64,000 nt of DNA, taken from Allobosea sp. Tri-44. GTDB lineage: Bacteria > Pseudomonadota > Alphaproteobacteria > Rhizobiales > Beijerinckiaceae. Each line of letters starts with the position of its first letter. Within the stretch, counting starts at the first letter, position 1. The stretch spans positions 372,001 through 436,000 of the forward strand of contig NZ_NBDP01000030.1 in assembly GCF_004123845.1 (NCBI RefSeq), given 5' to 3'. A program made the position numbers and the translations under genes. Positions 44,917 through 52,482 of this stretch are shown in pieces. A model generated the notes under the pieces. It was not told the DNA's origin, ran no database searches, and saw nothing but the letters and a program-made list of their open reading frames with translations.

Positions 44917-45664
44917 TTTCATTGGCCAAAAGATATCGACCCACGTTGAAGCCGCCATTCAAAGAATGGTCTCGGCAGAGCATTTTCGCGCCGGTTCTCT
45001 TGTTTCGATGCCGGTGCTTTACCCAAGCGGCGCTTCGGTCGTGATCGAGGTGACTCTCCAGCAAGGCCGGTGCTTTGTGTCCGACCGGGGGGGCGGCCAT
45101 CAAGAGGCCGAAATGATGGGTGTTCAGCGCGGTTACGCCAAAGAAGCCGAGCGGATTGCCGCCGAGTCTGGCATCCGGTTCGATGGGCGGGATATGTTTG
45201 TCGCGGAAGTCGATATTGAGCGGCTTCCTGGGGCTATGGAAGTTGTCGCGAACAGTTCGCAGCTTGCCGTCTCTCTTTGCGCGCTTCGCGCCTCTGAGCG
45301 CGATGCGCGAGACGCCAGAGAACGGCTCTACGACAAGCTTGCAGAGGTCTACCCGACGCGCGAAATCGTCCGAGACGCGCCAGTTATGGGAGCTTCAAGC
45401 CATCGTTGGAAAATAGCGGCGCTCGTCAAAGGCAGTGCGGGCGCAAGCGTATTCGAAGCCGTAACGGCAAACTACAACTCGGTTGTCGGGGCAGCGGCGA
45501 AGTTCCATGATCTCGCTCGACTGGACAACAGCCCGCGCCGGATTGCCGTCATTGATCCAAAAGCCGGGATCGGCGATTTCTATGGCGTCATCGCGCCGGC
45601 TGCCAGTTCCGTTATAGAAATGACTTCGCCAAGAGCGAAATTCGAGGAGTTACTTGCGGCATAA
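44909..45664 (+). CDS. DUF1828-like protein, second gene of the low-GC cassette
   Basis: A 251-residue protein starting at the ATG at 44909, which overlaps the previous stop by 8 bases. Its N-terminal half (SGASVVIEVTLQQGRCFVSD then RGGGH) recalls the DUF1828 fold, in which a beta strand is followed by a xSDxG turn. The C-terminal half (SHRWKIAALVKGSAGASVFE) resembles DUF1829. Such proteins are found near defence and toxin-antitoxin genes, but no role is known. No mobile element flanks the pair. The assignment to DUF1828/1829 is from memory of the pattern and needs a profile search. Confidence 0.6.
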   Translation: MIDFIGQKISTHVEAAIQRMVSAEHFRAGSLVSMPVLYPSGASVVIEVTLQQGRCFVSDRGGGHQEAEMMGVQRGYAKEAERIAAESGIRFDGRDMFVAEVDIERLPGAMEVVANSSQLAVSLCALRASERDARDARERLYDKLAEVYPTREIVRDAPVMGASSHRWKIAALVKGSAGASVFEAVTANYNSVVGAAAKFHDLARLDNSPRRIAVIDPKAGIGDFYGVIAPAASSVIEMTSPRAKFEELLAA

Positions 45665-45676
45665 ATCTCACCCGTC

Positions 45677-46138
45677 TCAATCCGGATCGAGCAGGCGCGG
45701 CCCCGCGCCCTGCTTGCCGAGTTCGTCCCAGGGATTGTGCAGCGGGCAGCTCTTCACCGAGAGGCAGCCGCAGCCGATGCAATCGTTGAGGTGGTCACGC
45801 AGGCGCGTCAGCCGATCGATGCGGTGCTCCAGCTCCTCCTTCCAGGCGGCGGAGAGCCGGGTCCAGTCTTCCGCCGTCGGCGTGCGCTCCTGCGGCAGCG
45901 CCTTGAAGGCCTCGCGGATCGTCTTCAGCGGAATGCCGGTGCGCTGCGCCACCTTGATGATGGCGACGCGGCGCAGCACCTCGCGCGGGTAGCGGCGCTG
46001 GTTGCCGGCGTTGCGGCGGCTGCGGATCAGCCCTTCGGCCTCGTAGAAGTGGAGTGCGGAGACCGCGATCCCGCTGCGGCTCGCGACCTGGCCGACGCTG
46101 AGATCATCGGCGAAGAGATTGCGGGCTGGGTGCTTCAT
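45677..46138 (-). CDS. soxR: Redox-sensitive transcription activator SoxR
   Basis: A 153-residue MerR-family regulator. The N-terminal winged helix spans about 14-60 ([20 protein letters not shown]). The 2Fe-2S cluster is held by Cys120, Cys123, Cys125 and Cys131 ([12 protein letters not shown]), aligned one position off the E. coli ligands 119, 122, 124 and 130. Oxidation of the cluster by redox-cycling compounds switches on target promoters. A SoxR box lies in the divergent space to the FMN reductase gene, which is the likely target and may also limit soxR itself. Confidence 0.96.
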   Translation of the reverse strand: MKHPARNLFADDLSVGQVASRSGIAVSALHFYEAEGLIRSRRNAGNQRRYPREVLRRVAIIKVAQRTGIPLKTIREAFKALPQERTPTAEDWTRLSAAWKEELEHRIDRLTRLRDHLNDCIGCGCLSVKSCPLHNPWDELGKQGAGPRLLDPD

Positions 46139-46143
46139 GGCGC

Positions 46144-46174
46144 TTGACCTTAACCTTACTTGAGGTCTTATAGA
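46144..46174 (+). promoter_or_regulatory. SoxR-controlled promoter with SoxR box
   Basis: A -35 element TTGACC (46144-46149) and -10 element TATAGA (46169-46174) are separated by 19 bases, the over-long spacer typical of MerR-family promoters. The palindrome CCTTAACCTTACTTGAGG (46148-46165) lies in the spacer and matches 14 of 18 positions of the E. coli soxS box. It reads toward the FMN reductase gene at 46213. Confidence 0.85.
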
Positions 46175-46212
46175 GGTCGCTCCGCTGCATCGCCAGCCCC
46201 CCGGAGCCTCTC

Positions 46213-46767
46213 ATGCATCGCCCGCTCATTCCCCAGATCAAGATCGCCGTGGTCTACGGCAGCACGCGCCAGGGCCGCCTCTGCGACAAGGTCGCCGGCT
46301 GGACGATCGCGCAGATCGAAGGCGACGGCCCGTTCTCGGTCGAGAGCGTCGATCCCGGCGCCCATGACCTCGCCGAGCAGAAGGAACGGCTCGGCCGCGC
46401 CGACGCCTTCATCGTGGTCACGCCCGAGTACAACCGCTCCTTCCCGGCCCCGCTGAAGGCGCTGATCGACGGCACCGGCGCACAATGGCGCGGCAAGCCG
46501 ATCGCCTTCGTCTCCTATGGCGGGATTTCCGGCGGATTGCGCGCCGTCGAGCAACTGCGCCTCGTCTTCGCCGAGCTGCACGCGGCGACGATCCGCGACG
46601 GCGTCTGCTTCGCCAATGCCTGGGACCAGTTCGACGAGACTGGTCGCCTGCGAGATGCCGATCGTGCCGAACGGGCGATGGCGACGATGCTCGGGCAACT
46701 GCACTGGTGGGCGAGCGCGCTCAGGACGGCCCGCAACACCGTGCCCTACGGCCAGTTCGCGGCGTGA
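46213..46767 (+). CDS. NADPH-dependent FMN reductase
   Basis: A 184-residue flavodoxin-like protein. The FMN phosphate loop is GSTRQGRLCDKV near residue 16, and the VVTPEYNRSFPAPLKALIDG block is the family signature. It reduces FMN or quinones/azo dyes with NADPH in the cytoplasm. The SoxR promoter upstream makes it a probable defence against redox-cycling agents. The frame is open upstream to 46160, but the ATG at 46213 fits the conserved N-terminus. A hairpin at about 46791-46826 may terminate it. Confidence 0.9.
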   Translation: MHRPLIPQIKIAVVYGSTRQGRLCDKVAGWTIAQIEGDGPFSVESVDPGAHDLAEQKERLGRADAFIVVTPEYNRSFPAPLKALIDGTGAQWRGKPIAFVSYGGISGGLRAVEQLRLVFAELHAATIRDGVCFANAWDQFDETGRLRDADRAERAMATMLGQLHWWASALRTARNTVPYGQFAA

Positions 46768-46790
46768 GCGGTGCCTGACGAAATCGGCGC

Positions 46791-46826
46791 GGAAAAATAG
46801 CGGCAGCTCAGTCGCGGCTATTTTCC
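46791..46826 (+). terminator. Possible terminator after the FMN reductase gene
   Basis: GGAAAAATAGC and GCTATTTTCC can pair over about 9-10 bases with one bulge. The right arm itself holds the T-run, and 24 bases separate it from the stop codon. Modest strength. Confidence 0.45.
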
Positions 46827-47003
46827 TGTGTCAGCAGCCTGTCGGAGACGAACGAAGCATTCAGACGGCAGTAGAAGGAAAATCTGCCTGAAAACACAGA
46901 GACCTAACGCCGCGATGCAGTTTGCTTCACAAATTCGAACTGGTCGCGGCGGCCGCATGCAGGAAGGATCGGATGGACCGATCCCTCCATTTGCGGAGCC
47001 GCC

Positions 47004-47768
47004 ATGCAGCTCAAACTCCTGCGCAACGCCCTGCTCAAGCTGAGCTATGCCGGCAAGACCCTGCTGATCGACCCTGATTTCGGCGAGAAGCTCAGCCGTC
47101 GCTCGATCGCCGGCAAGTCGCAGAATCCGATGGTCGACCTGCCCGAGCCGATCGAGGAGATCCTCGCCGGCGTCGACCATGTCATCGTCTCGCATCTGCA
47201 TGCCGACCATTTCGATGATGTCGCCAAGGCGCGGATCCCGAAGGACATCCCGCTGATTTGCCAGCCCGGCAATGAGGAGGCGATCCGGGCGGCCGGCTTC
47301 ACCAATGTCGAGCCGCTCGATCATTTCGTCCGCATAGGCCCGATCGTGGTGAAGCCACAGCCGGCGCAGCACGGTACCGGCCCGGTGGTGGAGGTGATGG
47401 GCGCGGTGATGGGTCTGACGCTGGAAGCGCCGGGCGAGCCATGCGTCTACTGGTGTGGCGACAGCGTGCTCTATCCGCCGCTGCAGGAGGCCGTCGCCAA
47501 GGCCGAGCCCGACGTGATCGTCACTCATTCCTGCGGCGCGCTCTGGGACGGCACGCTGATCGTCATGGATGCGCAGCAGACGCTGGACCTCGCCGAGCAG
47601 GCGCCGCAGGCGGTGATCGTCGCCGTCCACATGGAGGCGCTCGACCACGCTACGGTCAGCCGGCAGGCGCTGCGCGAGGCGGCCGACGCCCGCAGCATCG
47701 CCTCCGACCGGCTGCTGATCCCGGCCGATGGCGAGACGGTCGAATTGAAGGCGCCGGTGCACGCCTAA
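47004..47768 (+). CDS. MBL-fold metallo-hydrolase (UlaG-like)
   Basis: A 254-residue metallo-beta-lactamase-fold enzyme. The metal site HLHADH is at residues 64-69, with further His in QPAQHGTG, an Asp in VYWCGDSVLY and a His near VAVHMEALDHA. Short length and the WCGDS block resemble UlaG-like or other small hydrolases. Substrate is unknown. It has no close partner, and a family-4 repeat follows its stop. Confidence 0.85.
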   Translation: MQLKLLRNALLKLSYAGKTLLIDPDFGEKLSRRSIAGKSQNPMVDLPEPIEEILAGVDHVIVSHLHADHFDDVAKARIPKDIPLICQPGNEEAIRAAGFTNVEPLDHFVRIGPIVVKPQPAQHGTGPVVEVMGAVMGLTLEAPGEPCVYWCGDSVLYPPLQEAVAKAEPDVIVTHSCGALWDGTLIVMDAQQTLDLAEQAPQAVIVAVHMEALDHATVSRQALREAADARSIASDRLLIPADGETVELKAPVHA

Positions 47769-47781
47769 AGCGGAACGATTC

Positions 47782-47870
47782 CGTCATTGCGAGCGAAGCG
47801 AAGCAATCCAGGGAGACGTAGAGCTCCGCGGCCTCTGGATTGCTTCGTCGCTGCGCTCCTCGCAATGACG
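47782..47870. repeat. Dispersed palindromic repeat, family 4
   Basis: CGTCATTGCGAGCGAAGCG and a matching CGCTCCTCGCAATGACG frame, with inner arms GAAGCAATCCAG and CTGGATTGCTTC. Repeats of this pattern are common in Bradyrhizobium and related genomes. It lies between two convergent genes and may serve as a terminator for both. Confidence 0.85.
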
Positions 47871-47880
47871 AGATGCGCTC

Positions 47881-49410
47881 CTACTCCCCCGCCTTGAGCT
47901 GCTTGGCGTAGATGTCCTTGTATTGGTCGCGCAGCAGGTTCTTCTGGACCTTGCCCATGGTGTTGCGCGGCAGGTCGGCGACGATGAAGACCTGCTTCGG
48001 CAATTTGAACTTGGCGAGGCGCTGCTCCAGCGCCTTGGCGATGCCGGCGGCGGAGATATCGGCGCCGGCCTTCGCCACCACCACGGCGGTGACGCCCTCG
48101 CCGAAATCGGGATGCGGGCAGCCGATCACGGCGCTCTCGATCACGCCGGGCATCTCGTCGATCTCGGCCTCGACTTCCTTGGGATAGACGTTGTAGCCGC
48201 CGGTGATGATCAGGTCCTTGCCGCGCCCGACAATGTGGACGTAGCCGGCCGGGTCGATCTTGCCGAGATCACCGGTGATGAAGAAGCCGTCCGCCCTGAA
48301 CTCGGACCTGGTCTTCTCGGGATTGCGCCAATAGCCCTTGAAGACGTTCGGGCCCCTGACCTCGATCATGCCGATCTCGTCGCGAGCGAGCTCCTTGCCG
48401 CTCTCCGGATCGGTGACGCGCGCCGACACGCCGGGCAACGGGAGGCCGACCGTGCCGGCCACCCGCTCCCCGTCATAGGGGTTGGAGGTGTTCATGTTGG
48501 TTTCGGTCATGCCGTAGCGCTCGAGGATGGCGTGGCCGGTGCGCTCGCGCCATTCGCGATGCGTCTCGGCCAGCAGCGGCGCTGAACCGGAGACGAAGAG
48601 GCGCATATGCTTCACCGCTTCCTTGGACAGGCGCTGATCCTGGAGCAGGCGGACATAGAAGGTCGGCACGCCCATCATGCTGGTCGCCTTGGGCAAATGC
48701 TTGAAAACCTGCTCCGGATCGAATTTCGGCAGCAGGATCATCGCCGCGCCGGCGAACAGGATGACATTCGTCGCGACGAAGAGGCCGTGGGTGTGGAAGA
48801 TCGGCAGTGCGTGCAGCAGCACGTCGCTCTTGCCGAAGCGCCAATAGTCGACCAGCGCCAGCGCGTTCGAGGCGAGGTTGTCATGGCTGAGCATGGCGCC
48901 CTTGGAGCGCCCGGTCGTGCCGGAGGTGTAGAGGATGGCGGCGAGATCGTCGGCGCCGCGCGCGACATCGACGAACTCGGCCGATGCGGCGTTGGCCTTG
49001 TCGAGCAGGCTGCCGGCGCCGACGCCGAGCGTCTCCAGCTTGGCGCCGGCCTTGTCGGCGAAAGGCTTCAACGCTTCGGCCCTGGCGGGATCACAGACGA
49101 AGACGGCCGGCTCTGCGTCGCCGAGGAAATATTCGATCTCGGCCGGGGTATAGGCGGTATTGAGCGGCAGGAAGATCGCGCCGGCACGGACCGTGCCGAG
49201 ATAGAGCATCAGCGCCTCGATGCTCTTCTCGACCTGGACGGCGACGCGGTCGCCCGGCTTGACGCCGAGCGCCACCAGCGCATTGGCGAAGCGGGCGGAG
49301 ACCGCGACCATGTCGGCGTAAGTATAGGTCCGGCCGTCATCGAGGAATGCAAAGGGCGCGTCCGGCGCCGGCATGCGGGCCTTGATCAGGTCGAACAGAT
49401 GATTGCCCAT
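47881..49410 (-). CDS. matB: Malonyl-CoA synthetase
   Basis: A 509-residue acyl-CoA synthetase. The AMP-binding motif is AILYTSGTTGRSKGAMLSH. The ERYGMTETNMNTSNPYDGER segment carries the Arg that contacts malonate in MatB enzymes. The C-terminal catalytic Lys lies in TMGKVQKNLLRDQY. It makes malonyl-CoA from malonate, CoA and ATP. It is the second gene of the matAB operon, so malonate is activated and then decarboxylated to acetyl-CoA. Confidence 0.94.
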   Translation of the reverse strand: MGNHLFDLIKARMPAPDAPFAFLDDGRTYTYADMVAVSARFANALVALGVKPGDRVAVQVEKSIEALMLYLGTVRAGAIFLPLNTAYTPAEIEYFLGDAEPAVFVCDPARAEALKPFADKAGAKLETLGVGAGSLLDKANAASAEFVDVARGADDLAAILYTSGTTGRSKGAMLSHDNLASNALALVDYWRFGKSDVLLHALPIFHTHGLFVATNVILFAGAAMILLPKFDPEQVFKHLPKATSMMGVPTFYVRLLQDQRLSKEAVKHMRLFVSGSAPLLAETHREWRERTGHAILERYGMTETNMNTSNPYDGERVAGTVGLPLPGVSARVTDPESGKELARDEIGMIEVRGPNVFKGYWRNPEKTRSEFRADGFFITGDLGKIDPAGYVHIVGRGKDLIITGGYNVYPKEVEAEIDEMPGVIESAVIGCPHPDFGEGVTAVVVAKAGADISAAGIAKALEQRLAKFKLPKQVFIVADLPRNTMGKVQKNLLRDQYKDIYAKQLKAGE

Positions 49411-49448
49411 GATTTCGGGTCCTTTCAGGCGTTTCCGTTGTGTGTTGT

Positions 49449-50777
49449 TCAGTGCTTAGCCGGCCGCAGCAGCTTCTTGACCGAGGAGGATGCGACCACG
49501 GTGTTGCGGCTGGCGAAGGCCTCGTGATTGACCTCGATGTCGTCGAGCTCATAGCGGTAATTGACCATCACGCCGTGGGACTCGCGCTGCCCCCGGTCGG
49601 AGAGGTTTCCACCAACATTGATGCGCTCCAGCCGTGCGCCATTGCCGAGATGGAAGCGGGCGACCGGGTCGATCACGCGCCCGGAGGAGGTCCGGGCCCG
49701 CAGCATATAATGCGCCAGCATCTGCCCGAGGAGCTTGTCGCGACGGGCTTCGGTCACCTCGTCGAGCGCCACGACCTCGGCCGGCGCCTGCATCAGCAAT
49801 GCGGCCTCCTCATTGGTCAGGCCGAGCTCGACCGGCTCGGCCAGCGCCGGTCCGAGCCAGCGGGCAAAGCCCGGCACCGGCGAGAGCGTGACGAAGACGT
49901 CGAGCCCCGGCAGCTCCCGCTTCAGATCCTCGGCGACCTGCTTGATCAGGAAATTGCCGAAGGAGATGCCGCGCAGGCCCTCCTGGCAGTTCGAGATCGA
50001 ATAGAACACCGCCGTGGTGGCCGAGGAGGCCGGCAGCACCTCGCGTTCCTGCCTCAGCACATCGACGATGCGGCTCGGGCTTTCGCGGGTCAGCGCGACC
50101 TCGACGAAGATCAGCGGCTCGTCGACGAGCTGCGGATGGAAGAAGGCAAAGCAACGCCGGTCGGCCGGTTCGAGCCGGCGGCGCAGATCGTCCCAATCCT
50201 TGATGGCGTGGACCGCCTCGTAGCGGATGATCTTCTCGAGCACATTCGCCGGCGTGGTCCAGTCGATACGACGCAGCACCAGGAAGCCGCGGTTGAACCA
50301 GGAACCGAAGAGATGGCGGAAGTCGGCATCGACCGCCTTCAGATCCGGCTCCTGCTTCATCGCCTCGAACAGGCTCTCGCGCATGCGCACCAGCACATGC
50401 GTGCCACCGGGCGCAAGGTTGAGGCGGCGGAAGAGCTCCTGGCGGCGCGGCTCGGAGGCGAGGTGGAGCTGGCCGATCGCCTCGGCGTCGGGTGTCTCGC
50501 GATAACGCTCGAGCGCCGCATCGAGCCGCTCGCGATCGGGACCGAAGCGCTCCTGCAGCAGGCGGAAGAAGGCGAGCCGACCGGCCTCATCGAGCCGCTC
50601 CCAATCATCGAGAACGGCCTGCGCCAGCGCCATGCCCGAGGCCTCGCCGCGGCCCGAGAGCAGATCCTCGCAAAGCTTGTCGAGCGGCCGGCGGCGATTC
50701 GAGGCGAAACGCTCGAAATTGATCAGCGCCCGGCCGCGATCGGCGACGCTGGTCAGGAGATCGCCAAGAAACGCCAT
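49449..50777 (-). CDS. matA: Malonyl-CoA decarboxylase
   Basis: A 442-residue enzyme from the ATG at 50777, preceded by a G-rich ribosome site; a TTG at 50789 is an alternative. Family blocks are FFHPQLVDEPLIFVEVAL, FYSISNCQEGLRGISFGNFL (with the active-site Ser) and VTLSPVPGF. The conserved His is in VARFHLGNGA. It converts malonyl-CoA to acetyl-CoA and CO2. With the matB product it allows growth on malonate or disposal of malonyl units. No GntR-type matR gene is present beside it. Confidence 0.94.
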   Translation of the reverse strand: MAFLGDLLTSVADRGRALINFERFASNRRRPLDKLCEDLLSGRGEASGMALAQAVLDDWERLDEAGRLAFFRLLQERFGPDRERLDAALERYRETPDAEAIGQLHLASEPRRQELFRRLNLAPGGTHVLVRMRESLFEAMKQEPDLKAVDADFRHLFGSWFNRGFLVLRRIDWTTPANVLEKIIRYEAVHAIKDWDDLRRRLEPADRRCFAFFHPQLVDEPLIFVEVALTRESPSRIVDVLRQEREVLPASSATTAVFYSISNCQEGLRGISFGNFLIKQVAEDLKRELPGLDVFVTLSPVPGFARWLGPALAEPVELGLTNEEAALLMQAPAEVVALDEVTEARRDKLLGQMLAHYMLRARTSSGRVIDPVARFHLGNGARLERINVGGNLSDRGQRESHGVMVNYRYELDDIEVNHEAFASRNTVVASSSVKKLLRPAKH

Positions 50778-50797
50778 CTGCACCCCCAAAGCCTCGC

Positions 50798-50835
50798 TTG
50801 CACTGCCTATCCTATACGAGTTTACCGCAGTGCAA
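50798..50835. promoter_or_regulatory. Inverted repeat upstream of matA, candidate operator
   Basis: TTGCACTGC (50798-50806) and GCAGTGCAA (50827-50835), nine perfect base pairs with a 20-base spacer. On the minus strand the distal arm contains a -35-like TTGCAC, and the proximal arm lies near the expected start of transcription. Two half-sites on one face of the DNA would suit a dimeric repressor. Confidence 0.5.
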
Positions 50836-50861
50836 ACGCGAGGCGACGCGACACGATCGCG

Positions 50862-52127
50862 CTACTTCAAAAGCTCCCAGGCCTTGAGGAAGAAATCGGG
50901 CGCGCCGAAATTCCCCGACTTCAACGCCACCACCATCTCCGGTCCGTCGACGACTCGGGTCCAGGGCACGCCGGGATCGATCTCAGGGCCGATCTCCAGC
51001 GTGCGGATGGAAAGCCCCTGCACGACCGCGCCGGAGGTCTCACCACCGGCCACGAGCAGGCGGGTGACGCCGCCGGCGTTCAGCAGCCTCGCGGCTTCGG
51101 CAAAGGCATGCTCGACGGCCTCGCCAGCCTTGTCGCGGCCGAGCTTGTCCTGCACCGTGGCGACCTCGGCCGGATCGTCGCTGGAATAGACGAGGAAGGG
51201 CTTGTCGGCCGGCTGCGCCAAGGCCCAATCCGCCAGTTCCTTCGCCGTTTGCTGTCCGCCAGCGAGCGCCAGCGGATCGACCTTCAGCGCCGGAACACCG
51301 GCGGCCAGGGCTGCCTTGATCTGGCCGCGCGTCGCGGTCGAGCAGCTGCCCGAGATGATGCCGGCGCGGCCGACCGGTGCGGAGAGATGCGTCGCGGTCT
51401 CGCGCCAGGGCAGCAGGCCCGCCTTGCGGAAGTTCTCCGGCAGGCCCATCGCGATGCCGGAGCCGCCGGTGAGCAGGACATGGTCGGAAATGGCCTCGCC
51501 CAGCACCATCAGATGGCCGTTGTCGAGCGCATCGGTGACGACATAGCGCACTCCGTCGGCCGCCAGTTCGGCCAGGCGCTTGCGCACGGCTGCGGCGCCC
51601 TGGTTGACGGCGGCGTAGGAGGCTAGTCCGACCTTGTGACCGGTCTGCGCAGCCATCAGCCGCATCAGGTTCGAATCCCGCATCGGCGTCAGCGGGTGGT
51701 CTTTCATCGAGCTCTCGTGCAGCGGCACATCGCCGACGAAGAGATAGCCGTTGAAGATCGAGCGGCCATTGGCCGGGAAAGCCGGGCAGACGATCGCCTG
51801 ATGAGCATTGAGGCGCTGCATCAGCGCATCCGCGACCGGGCCGATATTGCCCTTGGCGGTCGAGTCGAAGGTCGAGCAATACTTGAACAGGATCTGCCGC
51901 GCGCCAGCGGCCAGCAGCGCCTCGCAGGCGGCGAGCGAATCCGCCACGGCTTCAGCCACAGGATTGGTGCGCGATTTCAGCGCGACGACGACGGCATTGG
52001 CCTCGGGTAATTTGGCGCCGGCAGCCGGCGCGCCGATGACCTGGACCGTGCGCATCCCGGCGCGGTTCAGCATCAGGGCGACGTCGGTCGCGCCCGTCAT
52101 GTCGTCGGCAATCACACCCAGCAGCAT
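50862..52127 (-). CDS. otnK: 3-oxo-tetronate kinase-like protein
   Basis: A 421-residue four-carbon acid sugar kinase (DUF1537) from the ATG at 52127; the frame is open 53 codons upstream without support. It opens with LLGVIADDMTGATDVALML, the family start. LLTGGSGIAMGLPEN and LLVAGGETSGAVVQGL are the nucleotide-binding blocks. OtnK enzymes phosphorylate 3-oxo-tetronates before aldol cleavage. The usual partners (OtnC aldolase, OtnI isomerase, a dehydrogenase) are not adjacent, so the substrate is inferred. Confidence 0.88.
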   Translation of the reverse strand: MLLGVIADDMTGATDVALMLNRAGMRTVQVIGAPAAGAKLPEANAVVVALKSRTNPVAEAVADSLAACEALLAAGARQILFKYCSTFDSTAKGNIGPVADALMQRLNAHQAIVCPAFPANGRSIFNGYLFVGDVPLHESSMKDHPLTPMRDSNLMRLMAAQTGHKVGLASYAAVNQGAAAVRKRLAELAADGVRYVVTDALDNGHLMVLGEAISDHVLLTGGSGIAMGLPENFRKAGLLPWRETATHLSAPVGRAGIISGSCSTATRGQIKAALAAGVPALKVDPLALAGGQQTAKELADWALAQPADKPFLVYSSDDPAEVATVQDKLGRDKAGEAVEHAFAEAARLLNAGGVTRLLVAGGETSGAVVQGLSIRTLEIGPEIDPGVPWTRVVDGPEMVVALKSGNFGAPDFFLKAWELLK

Positions 52128-52482
52128 CGTTCGACCTTTCCGTTGGGCGTGCCGCACAAGCATGCGAGCAGCGTCCGGCAAATTTTTGCATACCAGAATC
52201 GATGCGAACGGCGACAGAGCTCGATCGCGCCGCTGCCATGCGGGTGCTGGCGACTGGCATTCGTCATACTGTATCCATTGCACCAATCGCGCTGGCGTGG
52301 AATGTTTCAGACAACGCTCTGCAGGGGCAAGACGAACCTATCGACGATCACCTTGAAATGCGCCAACTTGGTACCGAATGGGACCAAGTCAGCAATGACC
52401 CGCGGGGCTGCCAGAATCGCCGAAGAGCGAGGGCGCACCAGTCAGCGGGCCACTATCAAAGCAAAACAAACAGGGGAACAGC
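52128..52482. other. Divergent intergenic region between otnK and the peptide-type ABC operon
   Basis: No gene is visible in these 355 bases. It holds a palindromic ATACTGTAT (52266-52274), similar to GntR half-sites, on the otnK side. A 24-bp palindrome (52366-52389) stands about 95 bases before the ABC binding-protein start. The binding-protein gene has an AGGGGAAC ribosome site at its end. Confidence 0.5.
52366..52389. promoter_or_regulatory. 24-bp palindrome, candidate operator of the peptide-type ABC operon
   Basis: ACTTGGTACC, four-base spacer GAAT, GGGACCAAGT: nine of ten base pairs. Core TTGGT...ACCAA recalls FadR/GntR-type sites but the spacing is longer. No regulator gene is adjacent. 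Confidence 0.5.

Noticed and set aside
44311..45676. Prophage or integrated element around the low-GC genes
   Set aside because: No integrase, transposase, tRNA or flanking direct repeat could be found.
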